The notes beneath the pieces were generated by a model. That model had not been told where the DNA came from. It saw only the letters and a list, made by a program, of their open reading frames with translations, and ran no database searches. From Melioribacter sp051488685 (GTDB lineage Bacteria; Bacteroidota; Ignavibacteria; Ignavibacteriales; Melioribacteraceae), in assembly GCF_051488685.1 (NCBI RefSeq), contig NZ_JBPSEH010000002.1:248001-312000 (forward strand): 64,000 bases of DNA, in the 5' to 3' direction. Shown piece after piece: positions 17,556 through 26,904 of the stretch (its first letter is position 1; every line of letters starts with the position of its first letter). The translations under genes were made by a program, and so were the position numbers.

Positions 17556-18671
17556 ATGGCACTGAAAACTGAAACTATGATATTAAATATGGGTCCACAG
17601 CACCCTTCTACACATGGTGTGCTTCGACTCGAACTTGAACTCGAAGGCGAATTAATCGTTGACGTTAAACCACACATTGGTTACCTGCATCGATGTTTCG
17701 AAAAACACGCCGAAGCAATGACATATCCCCAGGTTATTCCTTATACCGACCGTATGGATTATCTCGCATCGATGTACAATAATTTCGGATATGTTCTCGC
17801 AGTCGAAAAATTACTCGGAATCGAAGTTCCTGAACGTGTCGAATATATTCGTGTTATAATGGGCGAGCTCCAGAGAATTGCTTCGCACCTGGTTGCAATT
17901 GGAACTTATGGACTCGACATTGGCGCATTTACACCGTTCCTTTATTGCTTCCGTGACCGTGAAAAAATTCTCAACCTTTTTGAAATTACATGCGGCGCAC
18001 GTCTCCTCTATAATTATATGTGGGTCGGAGGACTTTCCCACGATATTCATCCCGATTTCGTACGACTTACAAAAGACTTTATAAAAGAATTCAGACCTAC
18101 AATCAAAGAACTCAACGATTTACTCTCTTACAATAAAATTTTCATCGAAAGGACAGCAAACATTGGCGTTTTACCTCTCGACACGGCAATTAATTACGGC
18201 GTAACGGGTCCAAGTTTAAGAGGAAGTGGACTTGCCTTCGATTTACGAAAAGAAGAACCATATTCAATTTACGACCGCTTCGATTTCGAGATTCCTGTCG
18301 GTAAGGGTCTTATGGGAACAGTTGGTGACTGCTGGGATAGATACTATGTTCGCGTACTTGAAATGGAACAGAGTCTCCGGATAATCGAACAGGCAATCGA
18401 CAAAATTCCAGATGGTGATGTTCATTCTGCGATTCCACGTAGAATTAAACCTCCAGTTGGCACTGTTTATCAAAGAGTTGAAAATCCGAGAGGCGAACTC
18501 GGTTACTTTATAATTAGCGACGGTTCCACAAATCCGTTCAGAGTTAAAGTTAGGGCACCTTCATTCGTCAATCTTGAAGTGCTCGGCGAACTTTGCAAAG
18601 GTCATCTGGTAGCAGATGTAGTTGCAATTTTAGGTAGTATCGATATAGTATTAGGCGAGGTGGACAGATAA
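17556..18671 (+). CDS. nuoD: NADH-quinone oxidoreductase subunit D
   Basis: Quinone-binding peripheral subunit (49-kDa family, related to NiFe hydrogenase large subunits); 371 residues. The N-terminal loop NMGPQHPSTHGVLRLELELE contains the histidine that bonds quinone. GYLHRCFEKHAE and the C-terminal DIVLGEVDR end are typical; the latter lacks hydrogenase cysteines as expected. The stop overlaps the nuoH start by one base (TAATG). Confidence 0.98.
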   Translation: MALKTETMILNMGPQHPSTHGVLRLELELEGELIVDVKPHIGYLHRCFEKHAEAMTYPQVIPYTDRMDYLASMYNNFGYVLAVEKLLGIEVPERVEYIRVIMGELQRIASHLVAIGTYGLDIGAFTPFLYCFRDREKILNLFEITCGARLLYNYMWVGGLSHDIHPDFVRLTKDFIKEFRPTIKELNDLLSYNKIFIERTANIGVLPLDTAINYGVTGPSLRGSGLAFDLRKEEPYSIYDRFDFEIPVGKGLMGTVGDCWDRYYVRVLEMEQSLRIIEQAIDKIPDGDVHSAIPRRIKPPVGTVYQRVENPRGELGYFIISDGSTNPFRVKVRAPSFVNLEVLGELCKGHLVADVVAILGSIDIVLGEVDR

Positions 18672-19738
18672 TGTACCAGGCACTTTACAATTTAACAGGC
18701 AATACGATTATCTCGACATTAATTGTTGCATTAGTACCCTTAACGATCATTTTACTCTATGCGTTATTTGCCATCTGGCTTGAACGAAAAGTATCGGCTC
18801 ATATGCAGGACAGGCTTGGACCAATGCGCACAGGCTGGCATGGCTGGCTTCAAACTATTGCCGATATGATTAAGATGATTCAAAAAGAAGATACAATTGC
18901 AGCAGATGCCGACAAAAAATTATTTAACATAGCACCCGTACTTGTATTTTCCGGTTCGTTCGCCGCTTTTGCAGCTATCCCATTTTCGAGCGCTATTATT
19001 GGAAGTGAAATTGAAGTTGGACTTTTTTACATAATTGCAATTTCTTCGTTAGTGGTTGCCGGAATCTTAATGGCAGGCTGGTCTTCAAACAATAAATATT
19101 CACTGCTGGGTGCTATGCGTTCAGCAGCTCAGATTGTTAGTTATGAAATCCCAACGGCTTTAGTTGTTCTGACTATGGTAATGTATACTGGCACACTAAG
19201 CCTCGATAAAATAAGTCAACAACAGACGGCATATTTCTGGAATTGGAATCTTTTCGGCGGGCCAGAATTCGAAATCTCAAAATTCATATTAATTCCCTTC
19301 ATGTTTGCAGGTTTTATAATAATATTCATCAGTACACTTGCCGAAGTGAATCGTACCCCATTTGACATTCCAGAAGCAGAGTCAGAGCTCGTTGCAGGTT
19401 ATTTTACTGAATATTCGGGTATGAAGTGGGGTATGTTTATGTTAGCAGAATACGCAAATATGTTTGCCGTATCAGCTGTAGTATCAATTTTATTTCTGGG
19501 AGGATATCAATCGCCGTTCGGATATCTTGGCAATACGATCGGAATTGAATGGCTTGTTCCGATCGAACAATTGTTCTGGTTCATTTCGAAGACTTTATTC
19601 TTCGTTTTTGTACAGATGTGGTTAAGATGGACGCTGCCACGTTTACGAGTTGATCAACTAATGACTGTATGCTGGAAATATCTTATACCGTATGCAGTAG
19701 CTAACTTAATCATTGTTGGAATAATCACATTACTATAA
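18671..19738 (+). CDS. nuoH: NADH-quinone oxidoreductase subunit H
   Basis: Membrane subunit linking the quinone chamber to the proton pumps; 355 residues and about eight helices. Diagnostic parts are WLERKVSAHMQDRLGPMRTG near the N-terminus and AEVNRTPFDIPEAESELVAG, the acidic loop facing quinone, then FTEYSGMKWGMFMLAEY. It follows nuoD with a one-base overlap. Confidence 0.98.
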   Translation: MYQALYNLTGNTIISTLIVALVPLTIILLYALFAIWLERKVSAHMQDRLGPMRTGWHGWLQTIADMIKMIQKEDTIAADADKKLFNIAPVLVFSGSFAAFAAIPFSSAIIGSEIEVGLFYIIAISSLVVAGILMAGWSSNNKYSLLGAMRSAAQIVSYEIPTALVVLTMVMYTGTLSLDKISQQQTAYFWNWNLFGGPEFEISKFILIPFMFAGFIIIFISTLAEVNRTPFDIPEAESELVAGYFTEYSGMKWGMFMLAEYANMFAVSAVVSILFLGGYQSPFGYLGNTIGIEWLVPIEQLFWFISKTLFFVFVQMWLRWTLPRLRVDQLMTVCWKYLIPYAVANLIIVGIITLL

Positions 19739-19754
19739 ACAAAGCGATCAAGTA

Positions 19755-20303
19755 ATGAAAGAATATTTGAAAAATACATGGCAGGCTCTTTATACCGTGA
19801 TAGTGGGTATGAAAATTACATTAAAACATCTTTTCACGCCTGCTGTTACAATACAGTATCCCGATGTAAAAGTTGCACTCCCCGAACGTGTTAGGAACAG
19901 ACTCTATGTAAATATCGACGATTGTATCGGCTGCGACCAGTGTTCAAGAGCTTGTCCTGTAAGTTGTATTACAATTGAAACTGTAAAAGCCCTGCCTGGT
20001 GAAGATTTAGGAACTACATCCAACGGTAAGAAAAAAGCATTATGGGTTACAAAGTTTGATATCGACTTTGCAAAATGCTGCTATTGTCAACTGTGTGTAT
20101 TCCCCTGTCCCACAGAATGTATTTACATGACCGACGTTTATGAATTTTCCGAATACGATAGACGCAATCTTGTTTATCATTTTTCAAATTTAACTGAAGA
20201 AGAAGCCGCCGAGAAAAAGGCAAATTTTGAAAAATTTCAGGCAGAAAAAGAAGCAGAAAAAGCTGCCACTGTTAAACAAAAAGAAGATAAAAATCTGAAT
20301 TGA
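19755..20303 (+). CDS. nuoI: NADH-quinone oxidoreductase subunit I
   Basis: Peripheral subunit with clusters N6a and N6b; 182 residues. Two 4Fe-4S motifs are seen, CIGCDQCSRACP and CCYCQLCVFPCP. In complexes without NuoEFG, ferredoxin or another donor is thought to deliver electrons to such a subunit. The C-terminal tail of about 35 residues is rich in Glu, Lys and Ala (coiled-coil-like). Confidence 0.97.
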   Translation: MKEYLKNTWQALYTVIVGMKITLKHLFTPAVTIQYPDVKVALPERVRNRLYVNIDDCIGCDQCSRACPVSCITIETVKALPGEDLGTTSNGKKKALWVTKFDIDFAKCCYCQLCVFPCPTECIYMTDVYEFSEYDRRNLVYHFSNLTEEEAAEKKANFEKFQAEKEAEKAATVKQKEDKNLN

Positions 20304-20304
20304 T

Positions 20305-20814
20305 ATGAATTATTTTGACATTATTTTTTATCTATTTGCAATTATTACCGTTGTTTCGGCTTTTATCGTCGTCACAACGCGGAATATTGTCTACTCGGCT
20401 TACAGCCTTTTGTTGACTTTATTCGGTATTTCGGGAATTTATGTATTGCTCGGAGCTGACTTCCTGGCTGTAGTACAAATTATGGTTTACGTTGGTGGAA
20501 TTTTAATTTTGTTGCTTTTCGGCGTCATGCTTACCAATAAAATTACAAGTGTTGATATTCGAACCGGTACTATTCACCTTCTCCCTGCTGCCATTGGTAG
20601 CGGTATTCTGCTCGGGATATTATGGGCTGTTATGACGTGGACAGACTGGAAAACATACGACACTCAAATTCCGTCAACAACAATTTTCGGACTTGGCAAA
20701 ATACTGATTACAAATTACGTTCTTATTTTCGAGCTGCTGGCTTTGCTTCTTCTTATTGCGCTTATTGGTGCAGCTTCAATTGCACGTAGAGAAGAAACCG
20801 AAGAGAATAACTAA
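20305..20814 (+). CDS. nuoJ: NADH-quinone oxidoreductase subunit J
   Basis: Membrane subunit of five helices, 169 residues. The conserved helix three appears as FLAVVQIMVYVGGILILLLF, the pi-bulge helix that couples quinone chemistry to pumping. It begins one base after nuoI. Confidence 0.96.
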   Translation: MNYFDIIFYLFAIITVVSAFIVVTTRNIVYSAYSLLLTLFGISGIYVLLGADFLAVVQIMVYVGGILILLLFGVMLTNKITSVDIRTGTIHLLPAAIGSGILLGILWAVMTWTDWKTYDTQIPSTTIFGLGKILITNYVLIFELLALLLLIALIGAASIARREETEENN

Positions 20815-20828
20815 TTCTGGATAATTAT

Positions 20829-21137
20829 ATGCATGTAGGTTTAACACATTTTCTAATAGTTAGCGCAATCTTATTCACACTCGGAATTTACGGTATCGTT
20901 ACGCGTAAAAACGCAGTAATGGTTCTCATGGGTATTGAACTGATTCTTAATGCTGCAAACATTAATTTCGTGGCATTTTCTCGGTACGGAAATTTTGGAT
21001 TGAGTGGACAGGTAATTGCTCTTTTTATCATAATATTGGCTGCTGCCGAAGCAGCTATTGCCCTGGCAATTGTGCTTAATATTTATAAAACATTTTCTAA
21101 TGTAAACGTAGACGAAATCGACAAATTAAAAGAATGA
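20829..21137 (+). CDS. nuoK: NADH-quinone oxidoreductase subunit K
   Basis: Three-helix membrane subunit, 102 residues, equal to the usual length. Two membrane glutamates essential for proton transfer are visible: the one in MGIELILNAANINFVAFS and the one in ILAAAEAAIALAIVL. It overlaps nuoL by four bases. Confidence 0.97.
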   Translation: MHVGLTHFLIVSAILFTLGIYGIVTRKNAVMVLMGIELILNAANINFVAFSRYGNFGLSGQVIALFIIILAAAEAAIALAIVLNIYKTFSNVNVDEIDKLKE

Positions 21138-23227
21138 TTATGACAGAATCTTTATTAGTAAACCTATCGGTGGTCGTACTCTTTTTACCGTTACTCGGTT
21201 TTGCAACTCTTATCTTTTTCGGTAAAAAGATTCCAAAACTATATCTTTTCGAAGTTGGAATTCTTTTCGTAGCCCTGATTCTATCGATCTTTATAATGTA
21301 TGGTAAGTTAGCTTACTTTATAGATTCGGACATTATTTCTAAATTTAGATGGATCTCCTTCAGCGCCGCTCCCCTTTCGGGTTACGTAAATATTGAACTT
21401 GGAATCAAGCTGGACAATATTGCTGTAATAATGCTCGTCGTGGTAAACATTATCAGCTCGCTTGTTCATCTCTATTCAATTGAGTACATGCATGGTGATA
21501 AAAGATACACTCGATATTTTGCATACCTTGGCATCTTTACCTTCTCGATGCTCGGCATTGTATTGACAGACAATATTTTGATGATGTATATCTTCTGGGA
21601 ACTGGTTGGTCTTTCGTCTTATTTGTTAATCGGATTCTGGTTCGAAAAGAAATCGGCTGCAGATGCTTCTAAAAAAGCATTCATTGTCAATCGCGTCGGC
21701 GATATTGGAATGTTCGTCGGAATATTGATACTCTTCTATAATTACAATACTTTCTCATTTGATTCGATATTTGAAAAAATTTCCGCCGGTATACTACCCT
21801 TTGGCAGCGAAGCCTGGCTAACTGCCGCAGGAATACTCGTATTTATGGGTGCTGTGGGGAAATCGGCACAATTCCCGCTGCATGTGTGGCTTCCTGATGC
21901 AATGGAGGGTCCAACGCCTGTCAGTGCTTTAATTCATGCGGCAACTATGGTTGCGGCAGGTGTTTATCTCGTCGCACGAATTTTTGTAATGTTAACTGCA
22001 GATGCGATGCTTGTCATTGCTGTTATCGGAGCAATTACCTCTTTTATTGCAGCAACTATTGCAATTACTCAAAATGACATTAAAAAAGTTCTGGCTTATT
22101 CCACTATTTCACAACTCGGTTATATGATAATGTCTCTCGGCGTCGGAGCATATGCATTTGCATTTTTCCATCTTGTTACACATGCGTTTTTCAAAGCCTG
22201 TTTGTTCCTTGGTTCAGGTTCTGTAATTCATGCAATGCACCACGAGCAGGATATTCGTTATATGGGCGGACTCAGAAAGAAAATGCCCATAACTTATATA
22301 ACATTTCTCATTTCAACATTGGCTATTTCCGGCATACCGTTGACTTCTGGATTCTTAAGCAAAGATGGAATTCTTGCAGGTACACTTGTATTCGGCAAAT
22401 TGACCGGTCACTGGTTAATACCATTATTTGGATTTACGGTTGCAGCACTAACTGCATTCTATATGTTCCGACTGGTAATTCTCACATTTCACGGTGAACC
22501 GAGAGACCAGCATAAATACGACCATGCACACGAATCACCTTTCGTAATGGCTGCACCACTGGCTATACTGGCAACACTATCGATCTTTATTTTTTATACT
22601 CCAAATCCAATAGCACCCGACGCCGGATGGTTCTTAGGAAATTGGGTAAAGACCCCTGAGCAAGTAACACCGCATACTACACGTTTTGATTTTATGATTC
22701 CTTCGGAAAACAATACTCACACACATTCTGAAATTATAAACTCCGAATTATATACTGAAACAATGCACTGGGCACATTACCCGGCAATGTTTATGTCCCT
22801 GTTACTTGGCGGATTGGGAATACTTATCGCATTTGTTTTCTATCAATGGCGCAAAGTGGATGTAGATAAATTAACAGAAAAGATAAAACCACTCTATCAA
22901 TTTTCGCTCAACAAGTGGTATATTGACGAACTCTATAAAGCTACTTTTATCGGTCAAACTTTGAATTTTAGTAAAGCACTCGCATGGTTTGACAACAATG
23001 TTATTGATGGAATCGTTAACGGATCTGCATATATTACTCGTTTCGTTTCAAAATTAAGCGGCCTTTTCGACACTTATGTTATTGATGGTCTGGTCAATTT
23101 TTCCGCTTTCTTCAGCGGTTTCCTCGGTTTGACATTTAAGAAATTGCAAACAGGTAAAGTCCAGACTTACGTTGTTCTGGTTGTATTTTCAGTTATAATA
23201 CTAATGTTTTTCTTTAAACCGTTTTAG
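21134..23227 (+). CDS. nuoL: NADH-quinone oxidoreductase subunit L
   Basis: Distal antiporter-like proton pump with the long lateral helix; 697 residues. Family parts include MYIFWELVGLSSYLLIGFWF with the channel glutamate, FPLHVWLPDAMEGPTPVSAL, and LAYSTISQLGYM. The C-terminal 200 residues hold the histidine-containing loop (HAHESPFVM) and the lateral helix region with KWYIDELYK. Length and order agree with functional NuoL; no changes at key charged residues were seen. Confidence 0.97.
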   Translation: MIMTESLLVNLSVVVLFLPLLGFATLIFFGKKIPKLYLFEVGILFVALILSIFIMYGKLAYFIDSDIISKFRWISFSAAPLSGYVNIELGIKLDNIAVIMLVVVNIISSLVHLYSIEYMHGDKRYTRYFAYLGIFTFSMLGIVLTDNILMMYIFWELVGLSSYLLIGFWFEKKSAADASKKAFIVNRVGDIGMFVGILILFYNYNTFSFDSIFEKISAGILPFGSEAWLTAAGILVFMGAVGKSAQFPLHVWLPDAMEGPTPVSALIHAATMVAAGVYLVARIFVMLTADAMLVIAVIGAITSFIAATIAITQNDIKKVLAYSTISQLGYMIMSLGVGAYAFAFFHLVTHAFFKACLFLGSGSVIHAMHHEQDIRYMGGLRKKMPITYITFLISTLAISGIPLTSGFLSKDGILAGTLVFGKLTGHWLIPLFGFTVAALTAFYMFRLVILTFHGEPRDQHKYDHAHESPFVMAAPLAILATLSIFIFYTPNPIAPDAGWFLGNWVKTPEQVTPHTTRFDFMIPSENNTHTHSEIINSELYTETMHWAHYPAMFMSLLLGGLGILIAFVFYQWRKVDVDKLTEKIKPLYQFSLNKWYIDELYKATFIGQTLNFSKALAWFDNNVIDGIVNGSAYITRFVSKLSGLFDTYVIDGLVNFSAFFSGFLGLTFKKLQTGKVQTYVVLVVFSVIILMFFFKPF

Positions 23228-23268
23228 ATTACTGATTTATTAAAAATTAAAAAAACAGGTTATTAGAT

Positions 23269-24867
23269 ATGGTGGGATTTCCGATACTTTCATTTATTAC
23301 TTTTCTCCCGATTGTCGGGATGATTATAATACTCTTTTTGCCGAAGGAAAAACAAAATTCGATACGGTATACAACTTTGGCAATAACCGCTCTGCAGGTA
23401 GTGCTGGCAATCATTCTTTTGAGCAATTATAATTATTCGGCAGCGGGAGTATTCGAAGAGAAATCTTTCCAATTCATAGAAAAATTCAGGTGGATTGAAA
23501 TTACAGGTATTTCCTGGCTCGGAACTGTTAAGGTCGATTACTTCCTCGGTATTGACGGCATAAGTATGCCAATGGTACTTTTGACAGCAATAATTACTTT
23601 CATCGCAACAATTTCTTCCTGGAACATCGAAAAATCAGTCAAAGGATATTTTGCACTTTTCTTATTGCTCGACACTGGCATGATGGGCGTTTTTGTAGCT
23701 CTCGATTTCTTCCTGTTCTATATTTTCTGGGAATTAATGTTATTGCCGATGTATTTCTTGATTGGTATCTGGGGTGGTCCAAGAAAAGAATACGCAGCCA
23801 TCAAGTTCTTTATCTACACTTTGTTTGGAAGCGTCTTTATGCTTCTGGTGATGATTGGACTCTACTTTAGTGCTACGGAAACACTGGTAGACGGTTCGAA
23901 AGTATTTACATTTAATTTACTGGCATTAATGAATCAGAGCAACTTTACTCCAGACGGTATCCTTTCACCTTTCAATCCTCATAATTTGAGATTCATAGCT
24001 TACCTGGCATTGTTTGTCGGTTTTGCAATCAAAATACCGATGTTCCCTTTCCACACGTGGTTACCCGATGCTCACGTAGAAGCTCCAACACCGATCTCAG
24101 TGATTCTTGCAGGTGTGCTATTAAAAATGGGAACATACGGAATTTTAAGAATAAGCTATCCCATATTCCCCGAAATTACAAGAAATTTAATCTGGTATAT
24201 TGCACTTTTCGGAATGATAAATATAATTTATGGAGCGCTCGTTGCTCTGGCTCAAAAAGATTTCAAAAAATTAATTGCTTATTCTTCCATTTCACACATG
24301 GGTTATGTATTGCTTGGAATGGCTTCACTAAATTCAACTGGCATCAACGGAGCAATATTGCAAATGTTCAATCACGGAACAATTACAGCTATGCTCTTCT
24401 TGATAGTTGGAGTTGTATACGATAGAGCGCACACTCGCGGTATTTACGATTTTGGCGGTCTGGCAACACAAATGCCAGTTTACTCGGGATTTGTTACTGT
24501 AGCATTTTTTGCAGCTATTGGCTTGCCTGGTTTAAGCGGATTTATTTCTGAAGCCCTTGTATTCGTAGGTGCTTTCAGTGTCAATTTCATACGAGTACTT
24601 ACAATTATTTCAACACTCGGAATTTTGCTCGGCGCAGGCTATATGCTCTGGACTTTACAGCGTATTTTCCTGGGACCTTTGAATGAAAAATGGTCATCAT
24701 TGCCTGACCTGGATAAACGTGAGTATTTTATGTTCGTGCCTTTATCAATGATTATAATTTTCCTTGGCGTTTATCCTTCTGCCATGCTCGATATTATGAA
24801 CGCCTCAGTAAATACTCTGGTTAATTTTATTCATTCTAACGTTTCGACCACATTAAGCGGGTTTTAA
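23269..24867 (+). CDS. nuoM: NADH-quinone oxidoreductase subunit M
   Basis: Second antiporter-like proton pump; 532 residues, about fourteen helices. Channel glutamate in FWELMLLPMYFLIGIWGG, and lysine-bearing helices PMFPFHTWLPDAHVEAPTP and IAYSSISHMGYVLLG. The start lies 41 bases after the nuoL stop, the largest gap in the operon. Confidence 0.97.
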   Translation: MVGFPILSFITFLPIVGMIIILFLPKEKQNSIRYTTLAITALQVVLAIILLSNYNYSAAGVFEEKSFQFIEKFRWIEITGISWLGTVKVDYFLGIDGISMPMVLLTAIITFIATISSWNIEKSVKGYFALFLLLDTGMMGVFVALDFFLFYIFWELMLLPMYFLIGIWGGPRKEYAAIKFFIYTLFGSVFMLLVMIGLYFSATETLVDGSKVFTFNLLALMNQSNFTPDGILSPFNPHNLRFIAYLALFVGFAIKIPMFPFHTWLPDAHVEAPTPISVILAGVLLKMGTYGILRISYPIFPEITRNLIWYIALFGMINIIYGALVALAQKDFKKLIAYSSISHMGYVLLGMASLNSTGINGAILQMFNHGTITAMLFLIVGVVYDRAHTRGIYDFGGLATQMPVYSGFVTVAFFAAIGLPGLSGFISEALVFVGAFSVNFIRVLTIISTLGILLGAGYMLWTLQRIFLGPLNEKWSSLPDLDKREYFMFVPLSMIIIFLGVYPSAMLDIMNASVNTLVNFIHSNVSTTLSGF

Positions 24868-24873
24868 ACATTG

Positions 24874-26385
24874 ATGGAAATGACAAATTTATATCAATCG
24901 TTAAATTTAATTTTACCTGAACTGGTTCTCTCAGTTGTTTTAGTAATCCTTGTTACAGCTGACTTGATTTATCACAATAACAAAGCTCCTGTTAAATTCA
25001 TTGCCATATCAGGAATTGTAGTTTCATTTTTCTTTTTATTATTCAATTTCGATACTTCAGGATTTGCTTTCACATTCAGCAATACTATACGCAATTTTGG
25101 TTTAGTTACAATCGATAGTTTTGGCCATTTTTTCAAACTGATCGTACTCACTTCATCTTTCTTAGTTGTTATATTTTCATTTTCGTCAATTGAATTGAAA
25201 GAAGCCGAAAATAGAATCGGAGAATATTATGCATTGATTTACGGAATGATTATCGGAATGTTCTTTATGATTTCTGCTTCCGATTTAATATTGATTTATT
25301 TATCGATGGAAATGTTGTCATTATCGTCTTATGTTCTCGCAGGATTTTTAAAAATTAGAGAAAGAAACAGCGAGGCTTCGCTTAAATATTTGATATACGG
25401 CGCAGTATCTTCAGGTTTAATGCTTTTTGGTATATCCATCCTCTATGGAATGACAGGAAGTACCAATCTTTACGTTATTAATTCTCTTATTCAGGGACCA
25501 AATATAAATCTCTTAACACTTTCATTTGCAATAATCCTGATTTTTGCAGGCATCGGATATAAAATATCTTCGGCTCCTTTCCACTTCTGGACACCCGACG
25601 TTTACGAAGGAGCGCCTGTTACAATAACTGCATTTCTCTCCGTAGCAAGTAAAGCAGCAGGATTTGCTTTATTGATACGGTTTATCAAAACTACATTCGT
25701 TTCTTTTACCGATGCCAGCGGCTCCTGGAATTTGATTAATGTTTTTGAATGGCAATCCGTGCTTATCGTTATTTCGATTTTAACAATGACACTGGGCAAT
25801 TTTTCAGCTCTCTGGCAGGATAATATGAAAAGAATGCTGGCTTATTCAAGTATTGCGCATGCCGGTTATATGATGTTAGGCATACTCGTACTTTCAAATC
25901 AAGGTTTGCTTGCTGTGTTAATTTACTTTGCATTCTACCTGCTAATGAACCTCGGTGCATTTCTCGTAGTTATGCTAATTGCTAATAAAATTGGTACAGA
26001 AGATATTAATTCGTATAACGGATTGGGTTATACTTCTCCGTTTTTGAGTGTTTCGCTTGCAATCTTCTTAGTATCGTTAACTGGTATTCCCCCGACGGCT
26101 GGATTTATCGGTAAACTATATCTCTTTATTGCACTGGTCGATTCAAAGATGATTGCCGTTGCTGTTATAGCATTGCTAAACACTGTAGTTTCGCTTTATT
26201 ATTATATCCGTGTATTAAAGCATATGTACCTGGTAAAACCCCCAATTGATACACCAGTTATTAAACCAAATATAATCGAAACCATTGTAGTGCTTGCACT
26301 TGCTGCACCCGTAATATTATTCGGAATTTACTTCCAGCCCGTAGTCGATTTTGCAAAAAACTGTCTTGTAATTCTTGGAATGTGA
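24874..26385 (+). CDS. nuoN: NADH-quinone oxidoreductase subunit N
   Basis: Third antiporter-like pump, nearest the quinone arm; about 503 residues. Seen are YLSMEMLSLSSYVLAGFLK, with the channel glutamate, SAPFHFWTPDVYEGAPVTIT, and MLAYSSIAHAGYMMLG. An in-frame TTG lies one codon before the chosen ATG and another ATG two codons after it; there is no clear ribosome site to decide, so the start may differ by a few residues. It is the last nuo gene; nuoE, nuoF and nuoG are not in this window. Confidence 0.96.
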   Translation: MEMTNLYQSLNLILPELVLSVVLVILVTADLIYHNNKAPVKFIAISGIVVSFFFLLFNFDTSGFAFTFSNTIRNFGLVTIDSFGHFFKLIVLTSSFLVVIFSFSSIELKEAENRIGEYYALIYGMIIGMFFMISASDLILIYLSMEMLSLSSYVLAGFLKIRERNSEASLKYLIYGAVSSGLMLFGISILYGMTGSTNLYVINSLIQGPNINLLTLSFAIILIFAGIGYKISSAPFHFWTPDVYEGAPVTITAFLSVASKAAGFALLIRFIKTTFVSFTDASGSWNLINVFEWQSVLIVISILTMTLGNFSALWQDNMKRMLAYSSIAHAGYMMLGILVLSNQGLLAVLIYFAFYLLMNLGAFLVVMLIANKIGTEDINSYNGLGYTSPFLSVSLAIFLVSLTGIPPTAGFIGKLYLFIALVDSKMIAVAVIALLNTVVSLYYYIRVLKHMYLVKPPIDTPVIKPNIIETIVVLALAAPVILFGIYFQPVVDFAKNCLVILGM

Positions 26386-26904
26386 CACACAACGATATGT
26401 TTATTCTTTAGCTGATATTATTCTGCTTATAAATAATCGATAATTTTATAAAACAATTATCAGTCTATTTTTTATAGGAAGCCCTACATTTAGTTCTAGT
26501 AAAGTTTAATACTGCTTTTCTCTTTTTTTATCTTCAATATTACCTGTAACATAAACTGTTATTATTTTACTAATACCAATCGATGGGTAAAAGTGTCTTT
26601 TTATTGTATTAATCTAAGCCTGTTAAGTTTTTCGACGACATCAGGGAAGCTATCATATCAATAAATTGCTTGTATTACGATCCATTATATGTTTTATATA
26701 TTTTTGGTGGGTCAATCTAAATTCTTTCAAAATAATCATAAAATTTGTATGCTATTACTATTTTTCTTTGAATTCATTTTGCTTTTCTGCTATTCATCTA
26801 TTCATCGAAAAAAATAAAGCTGATTTTTATATTATAACAAAACAAAAAAGGCAGCATCTCATCAAGAGAAGCTGCCTTTGTATTTTTACTGTCTGTCAAA
26901 GATT
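26386..26904. other. 519-bp gap between convergent nuoN and hppA
   Basis: This AT-rich region separates two convergent units. Apart from the hppA terminator at its right end I see no gene or RNA. An open frame of 80 codons on the plus strand (26666-26908) runs through that terminator, has no ribosome site and is low-complexity, so it is not taken as a gene. Confidence 0.6.
26847..26879 (-). terminator. Intrinsic terminator after hppA
   Basis: AAAGGCAGC (26847-26855) and GCTGCCTTT (26871-26879) pair, with a further inner TCTC/GAGA stem. On the minus strand a TTTTTTG run follows. It begins 26 bases after the hppA stop. Confidence 0.85.
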
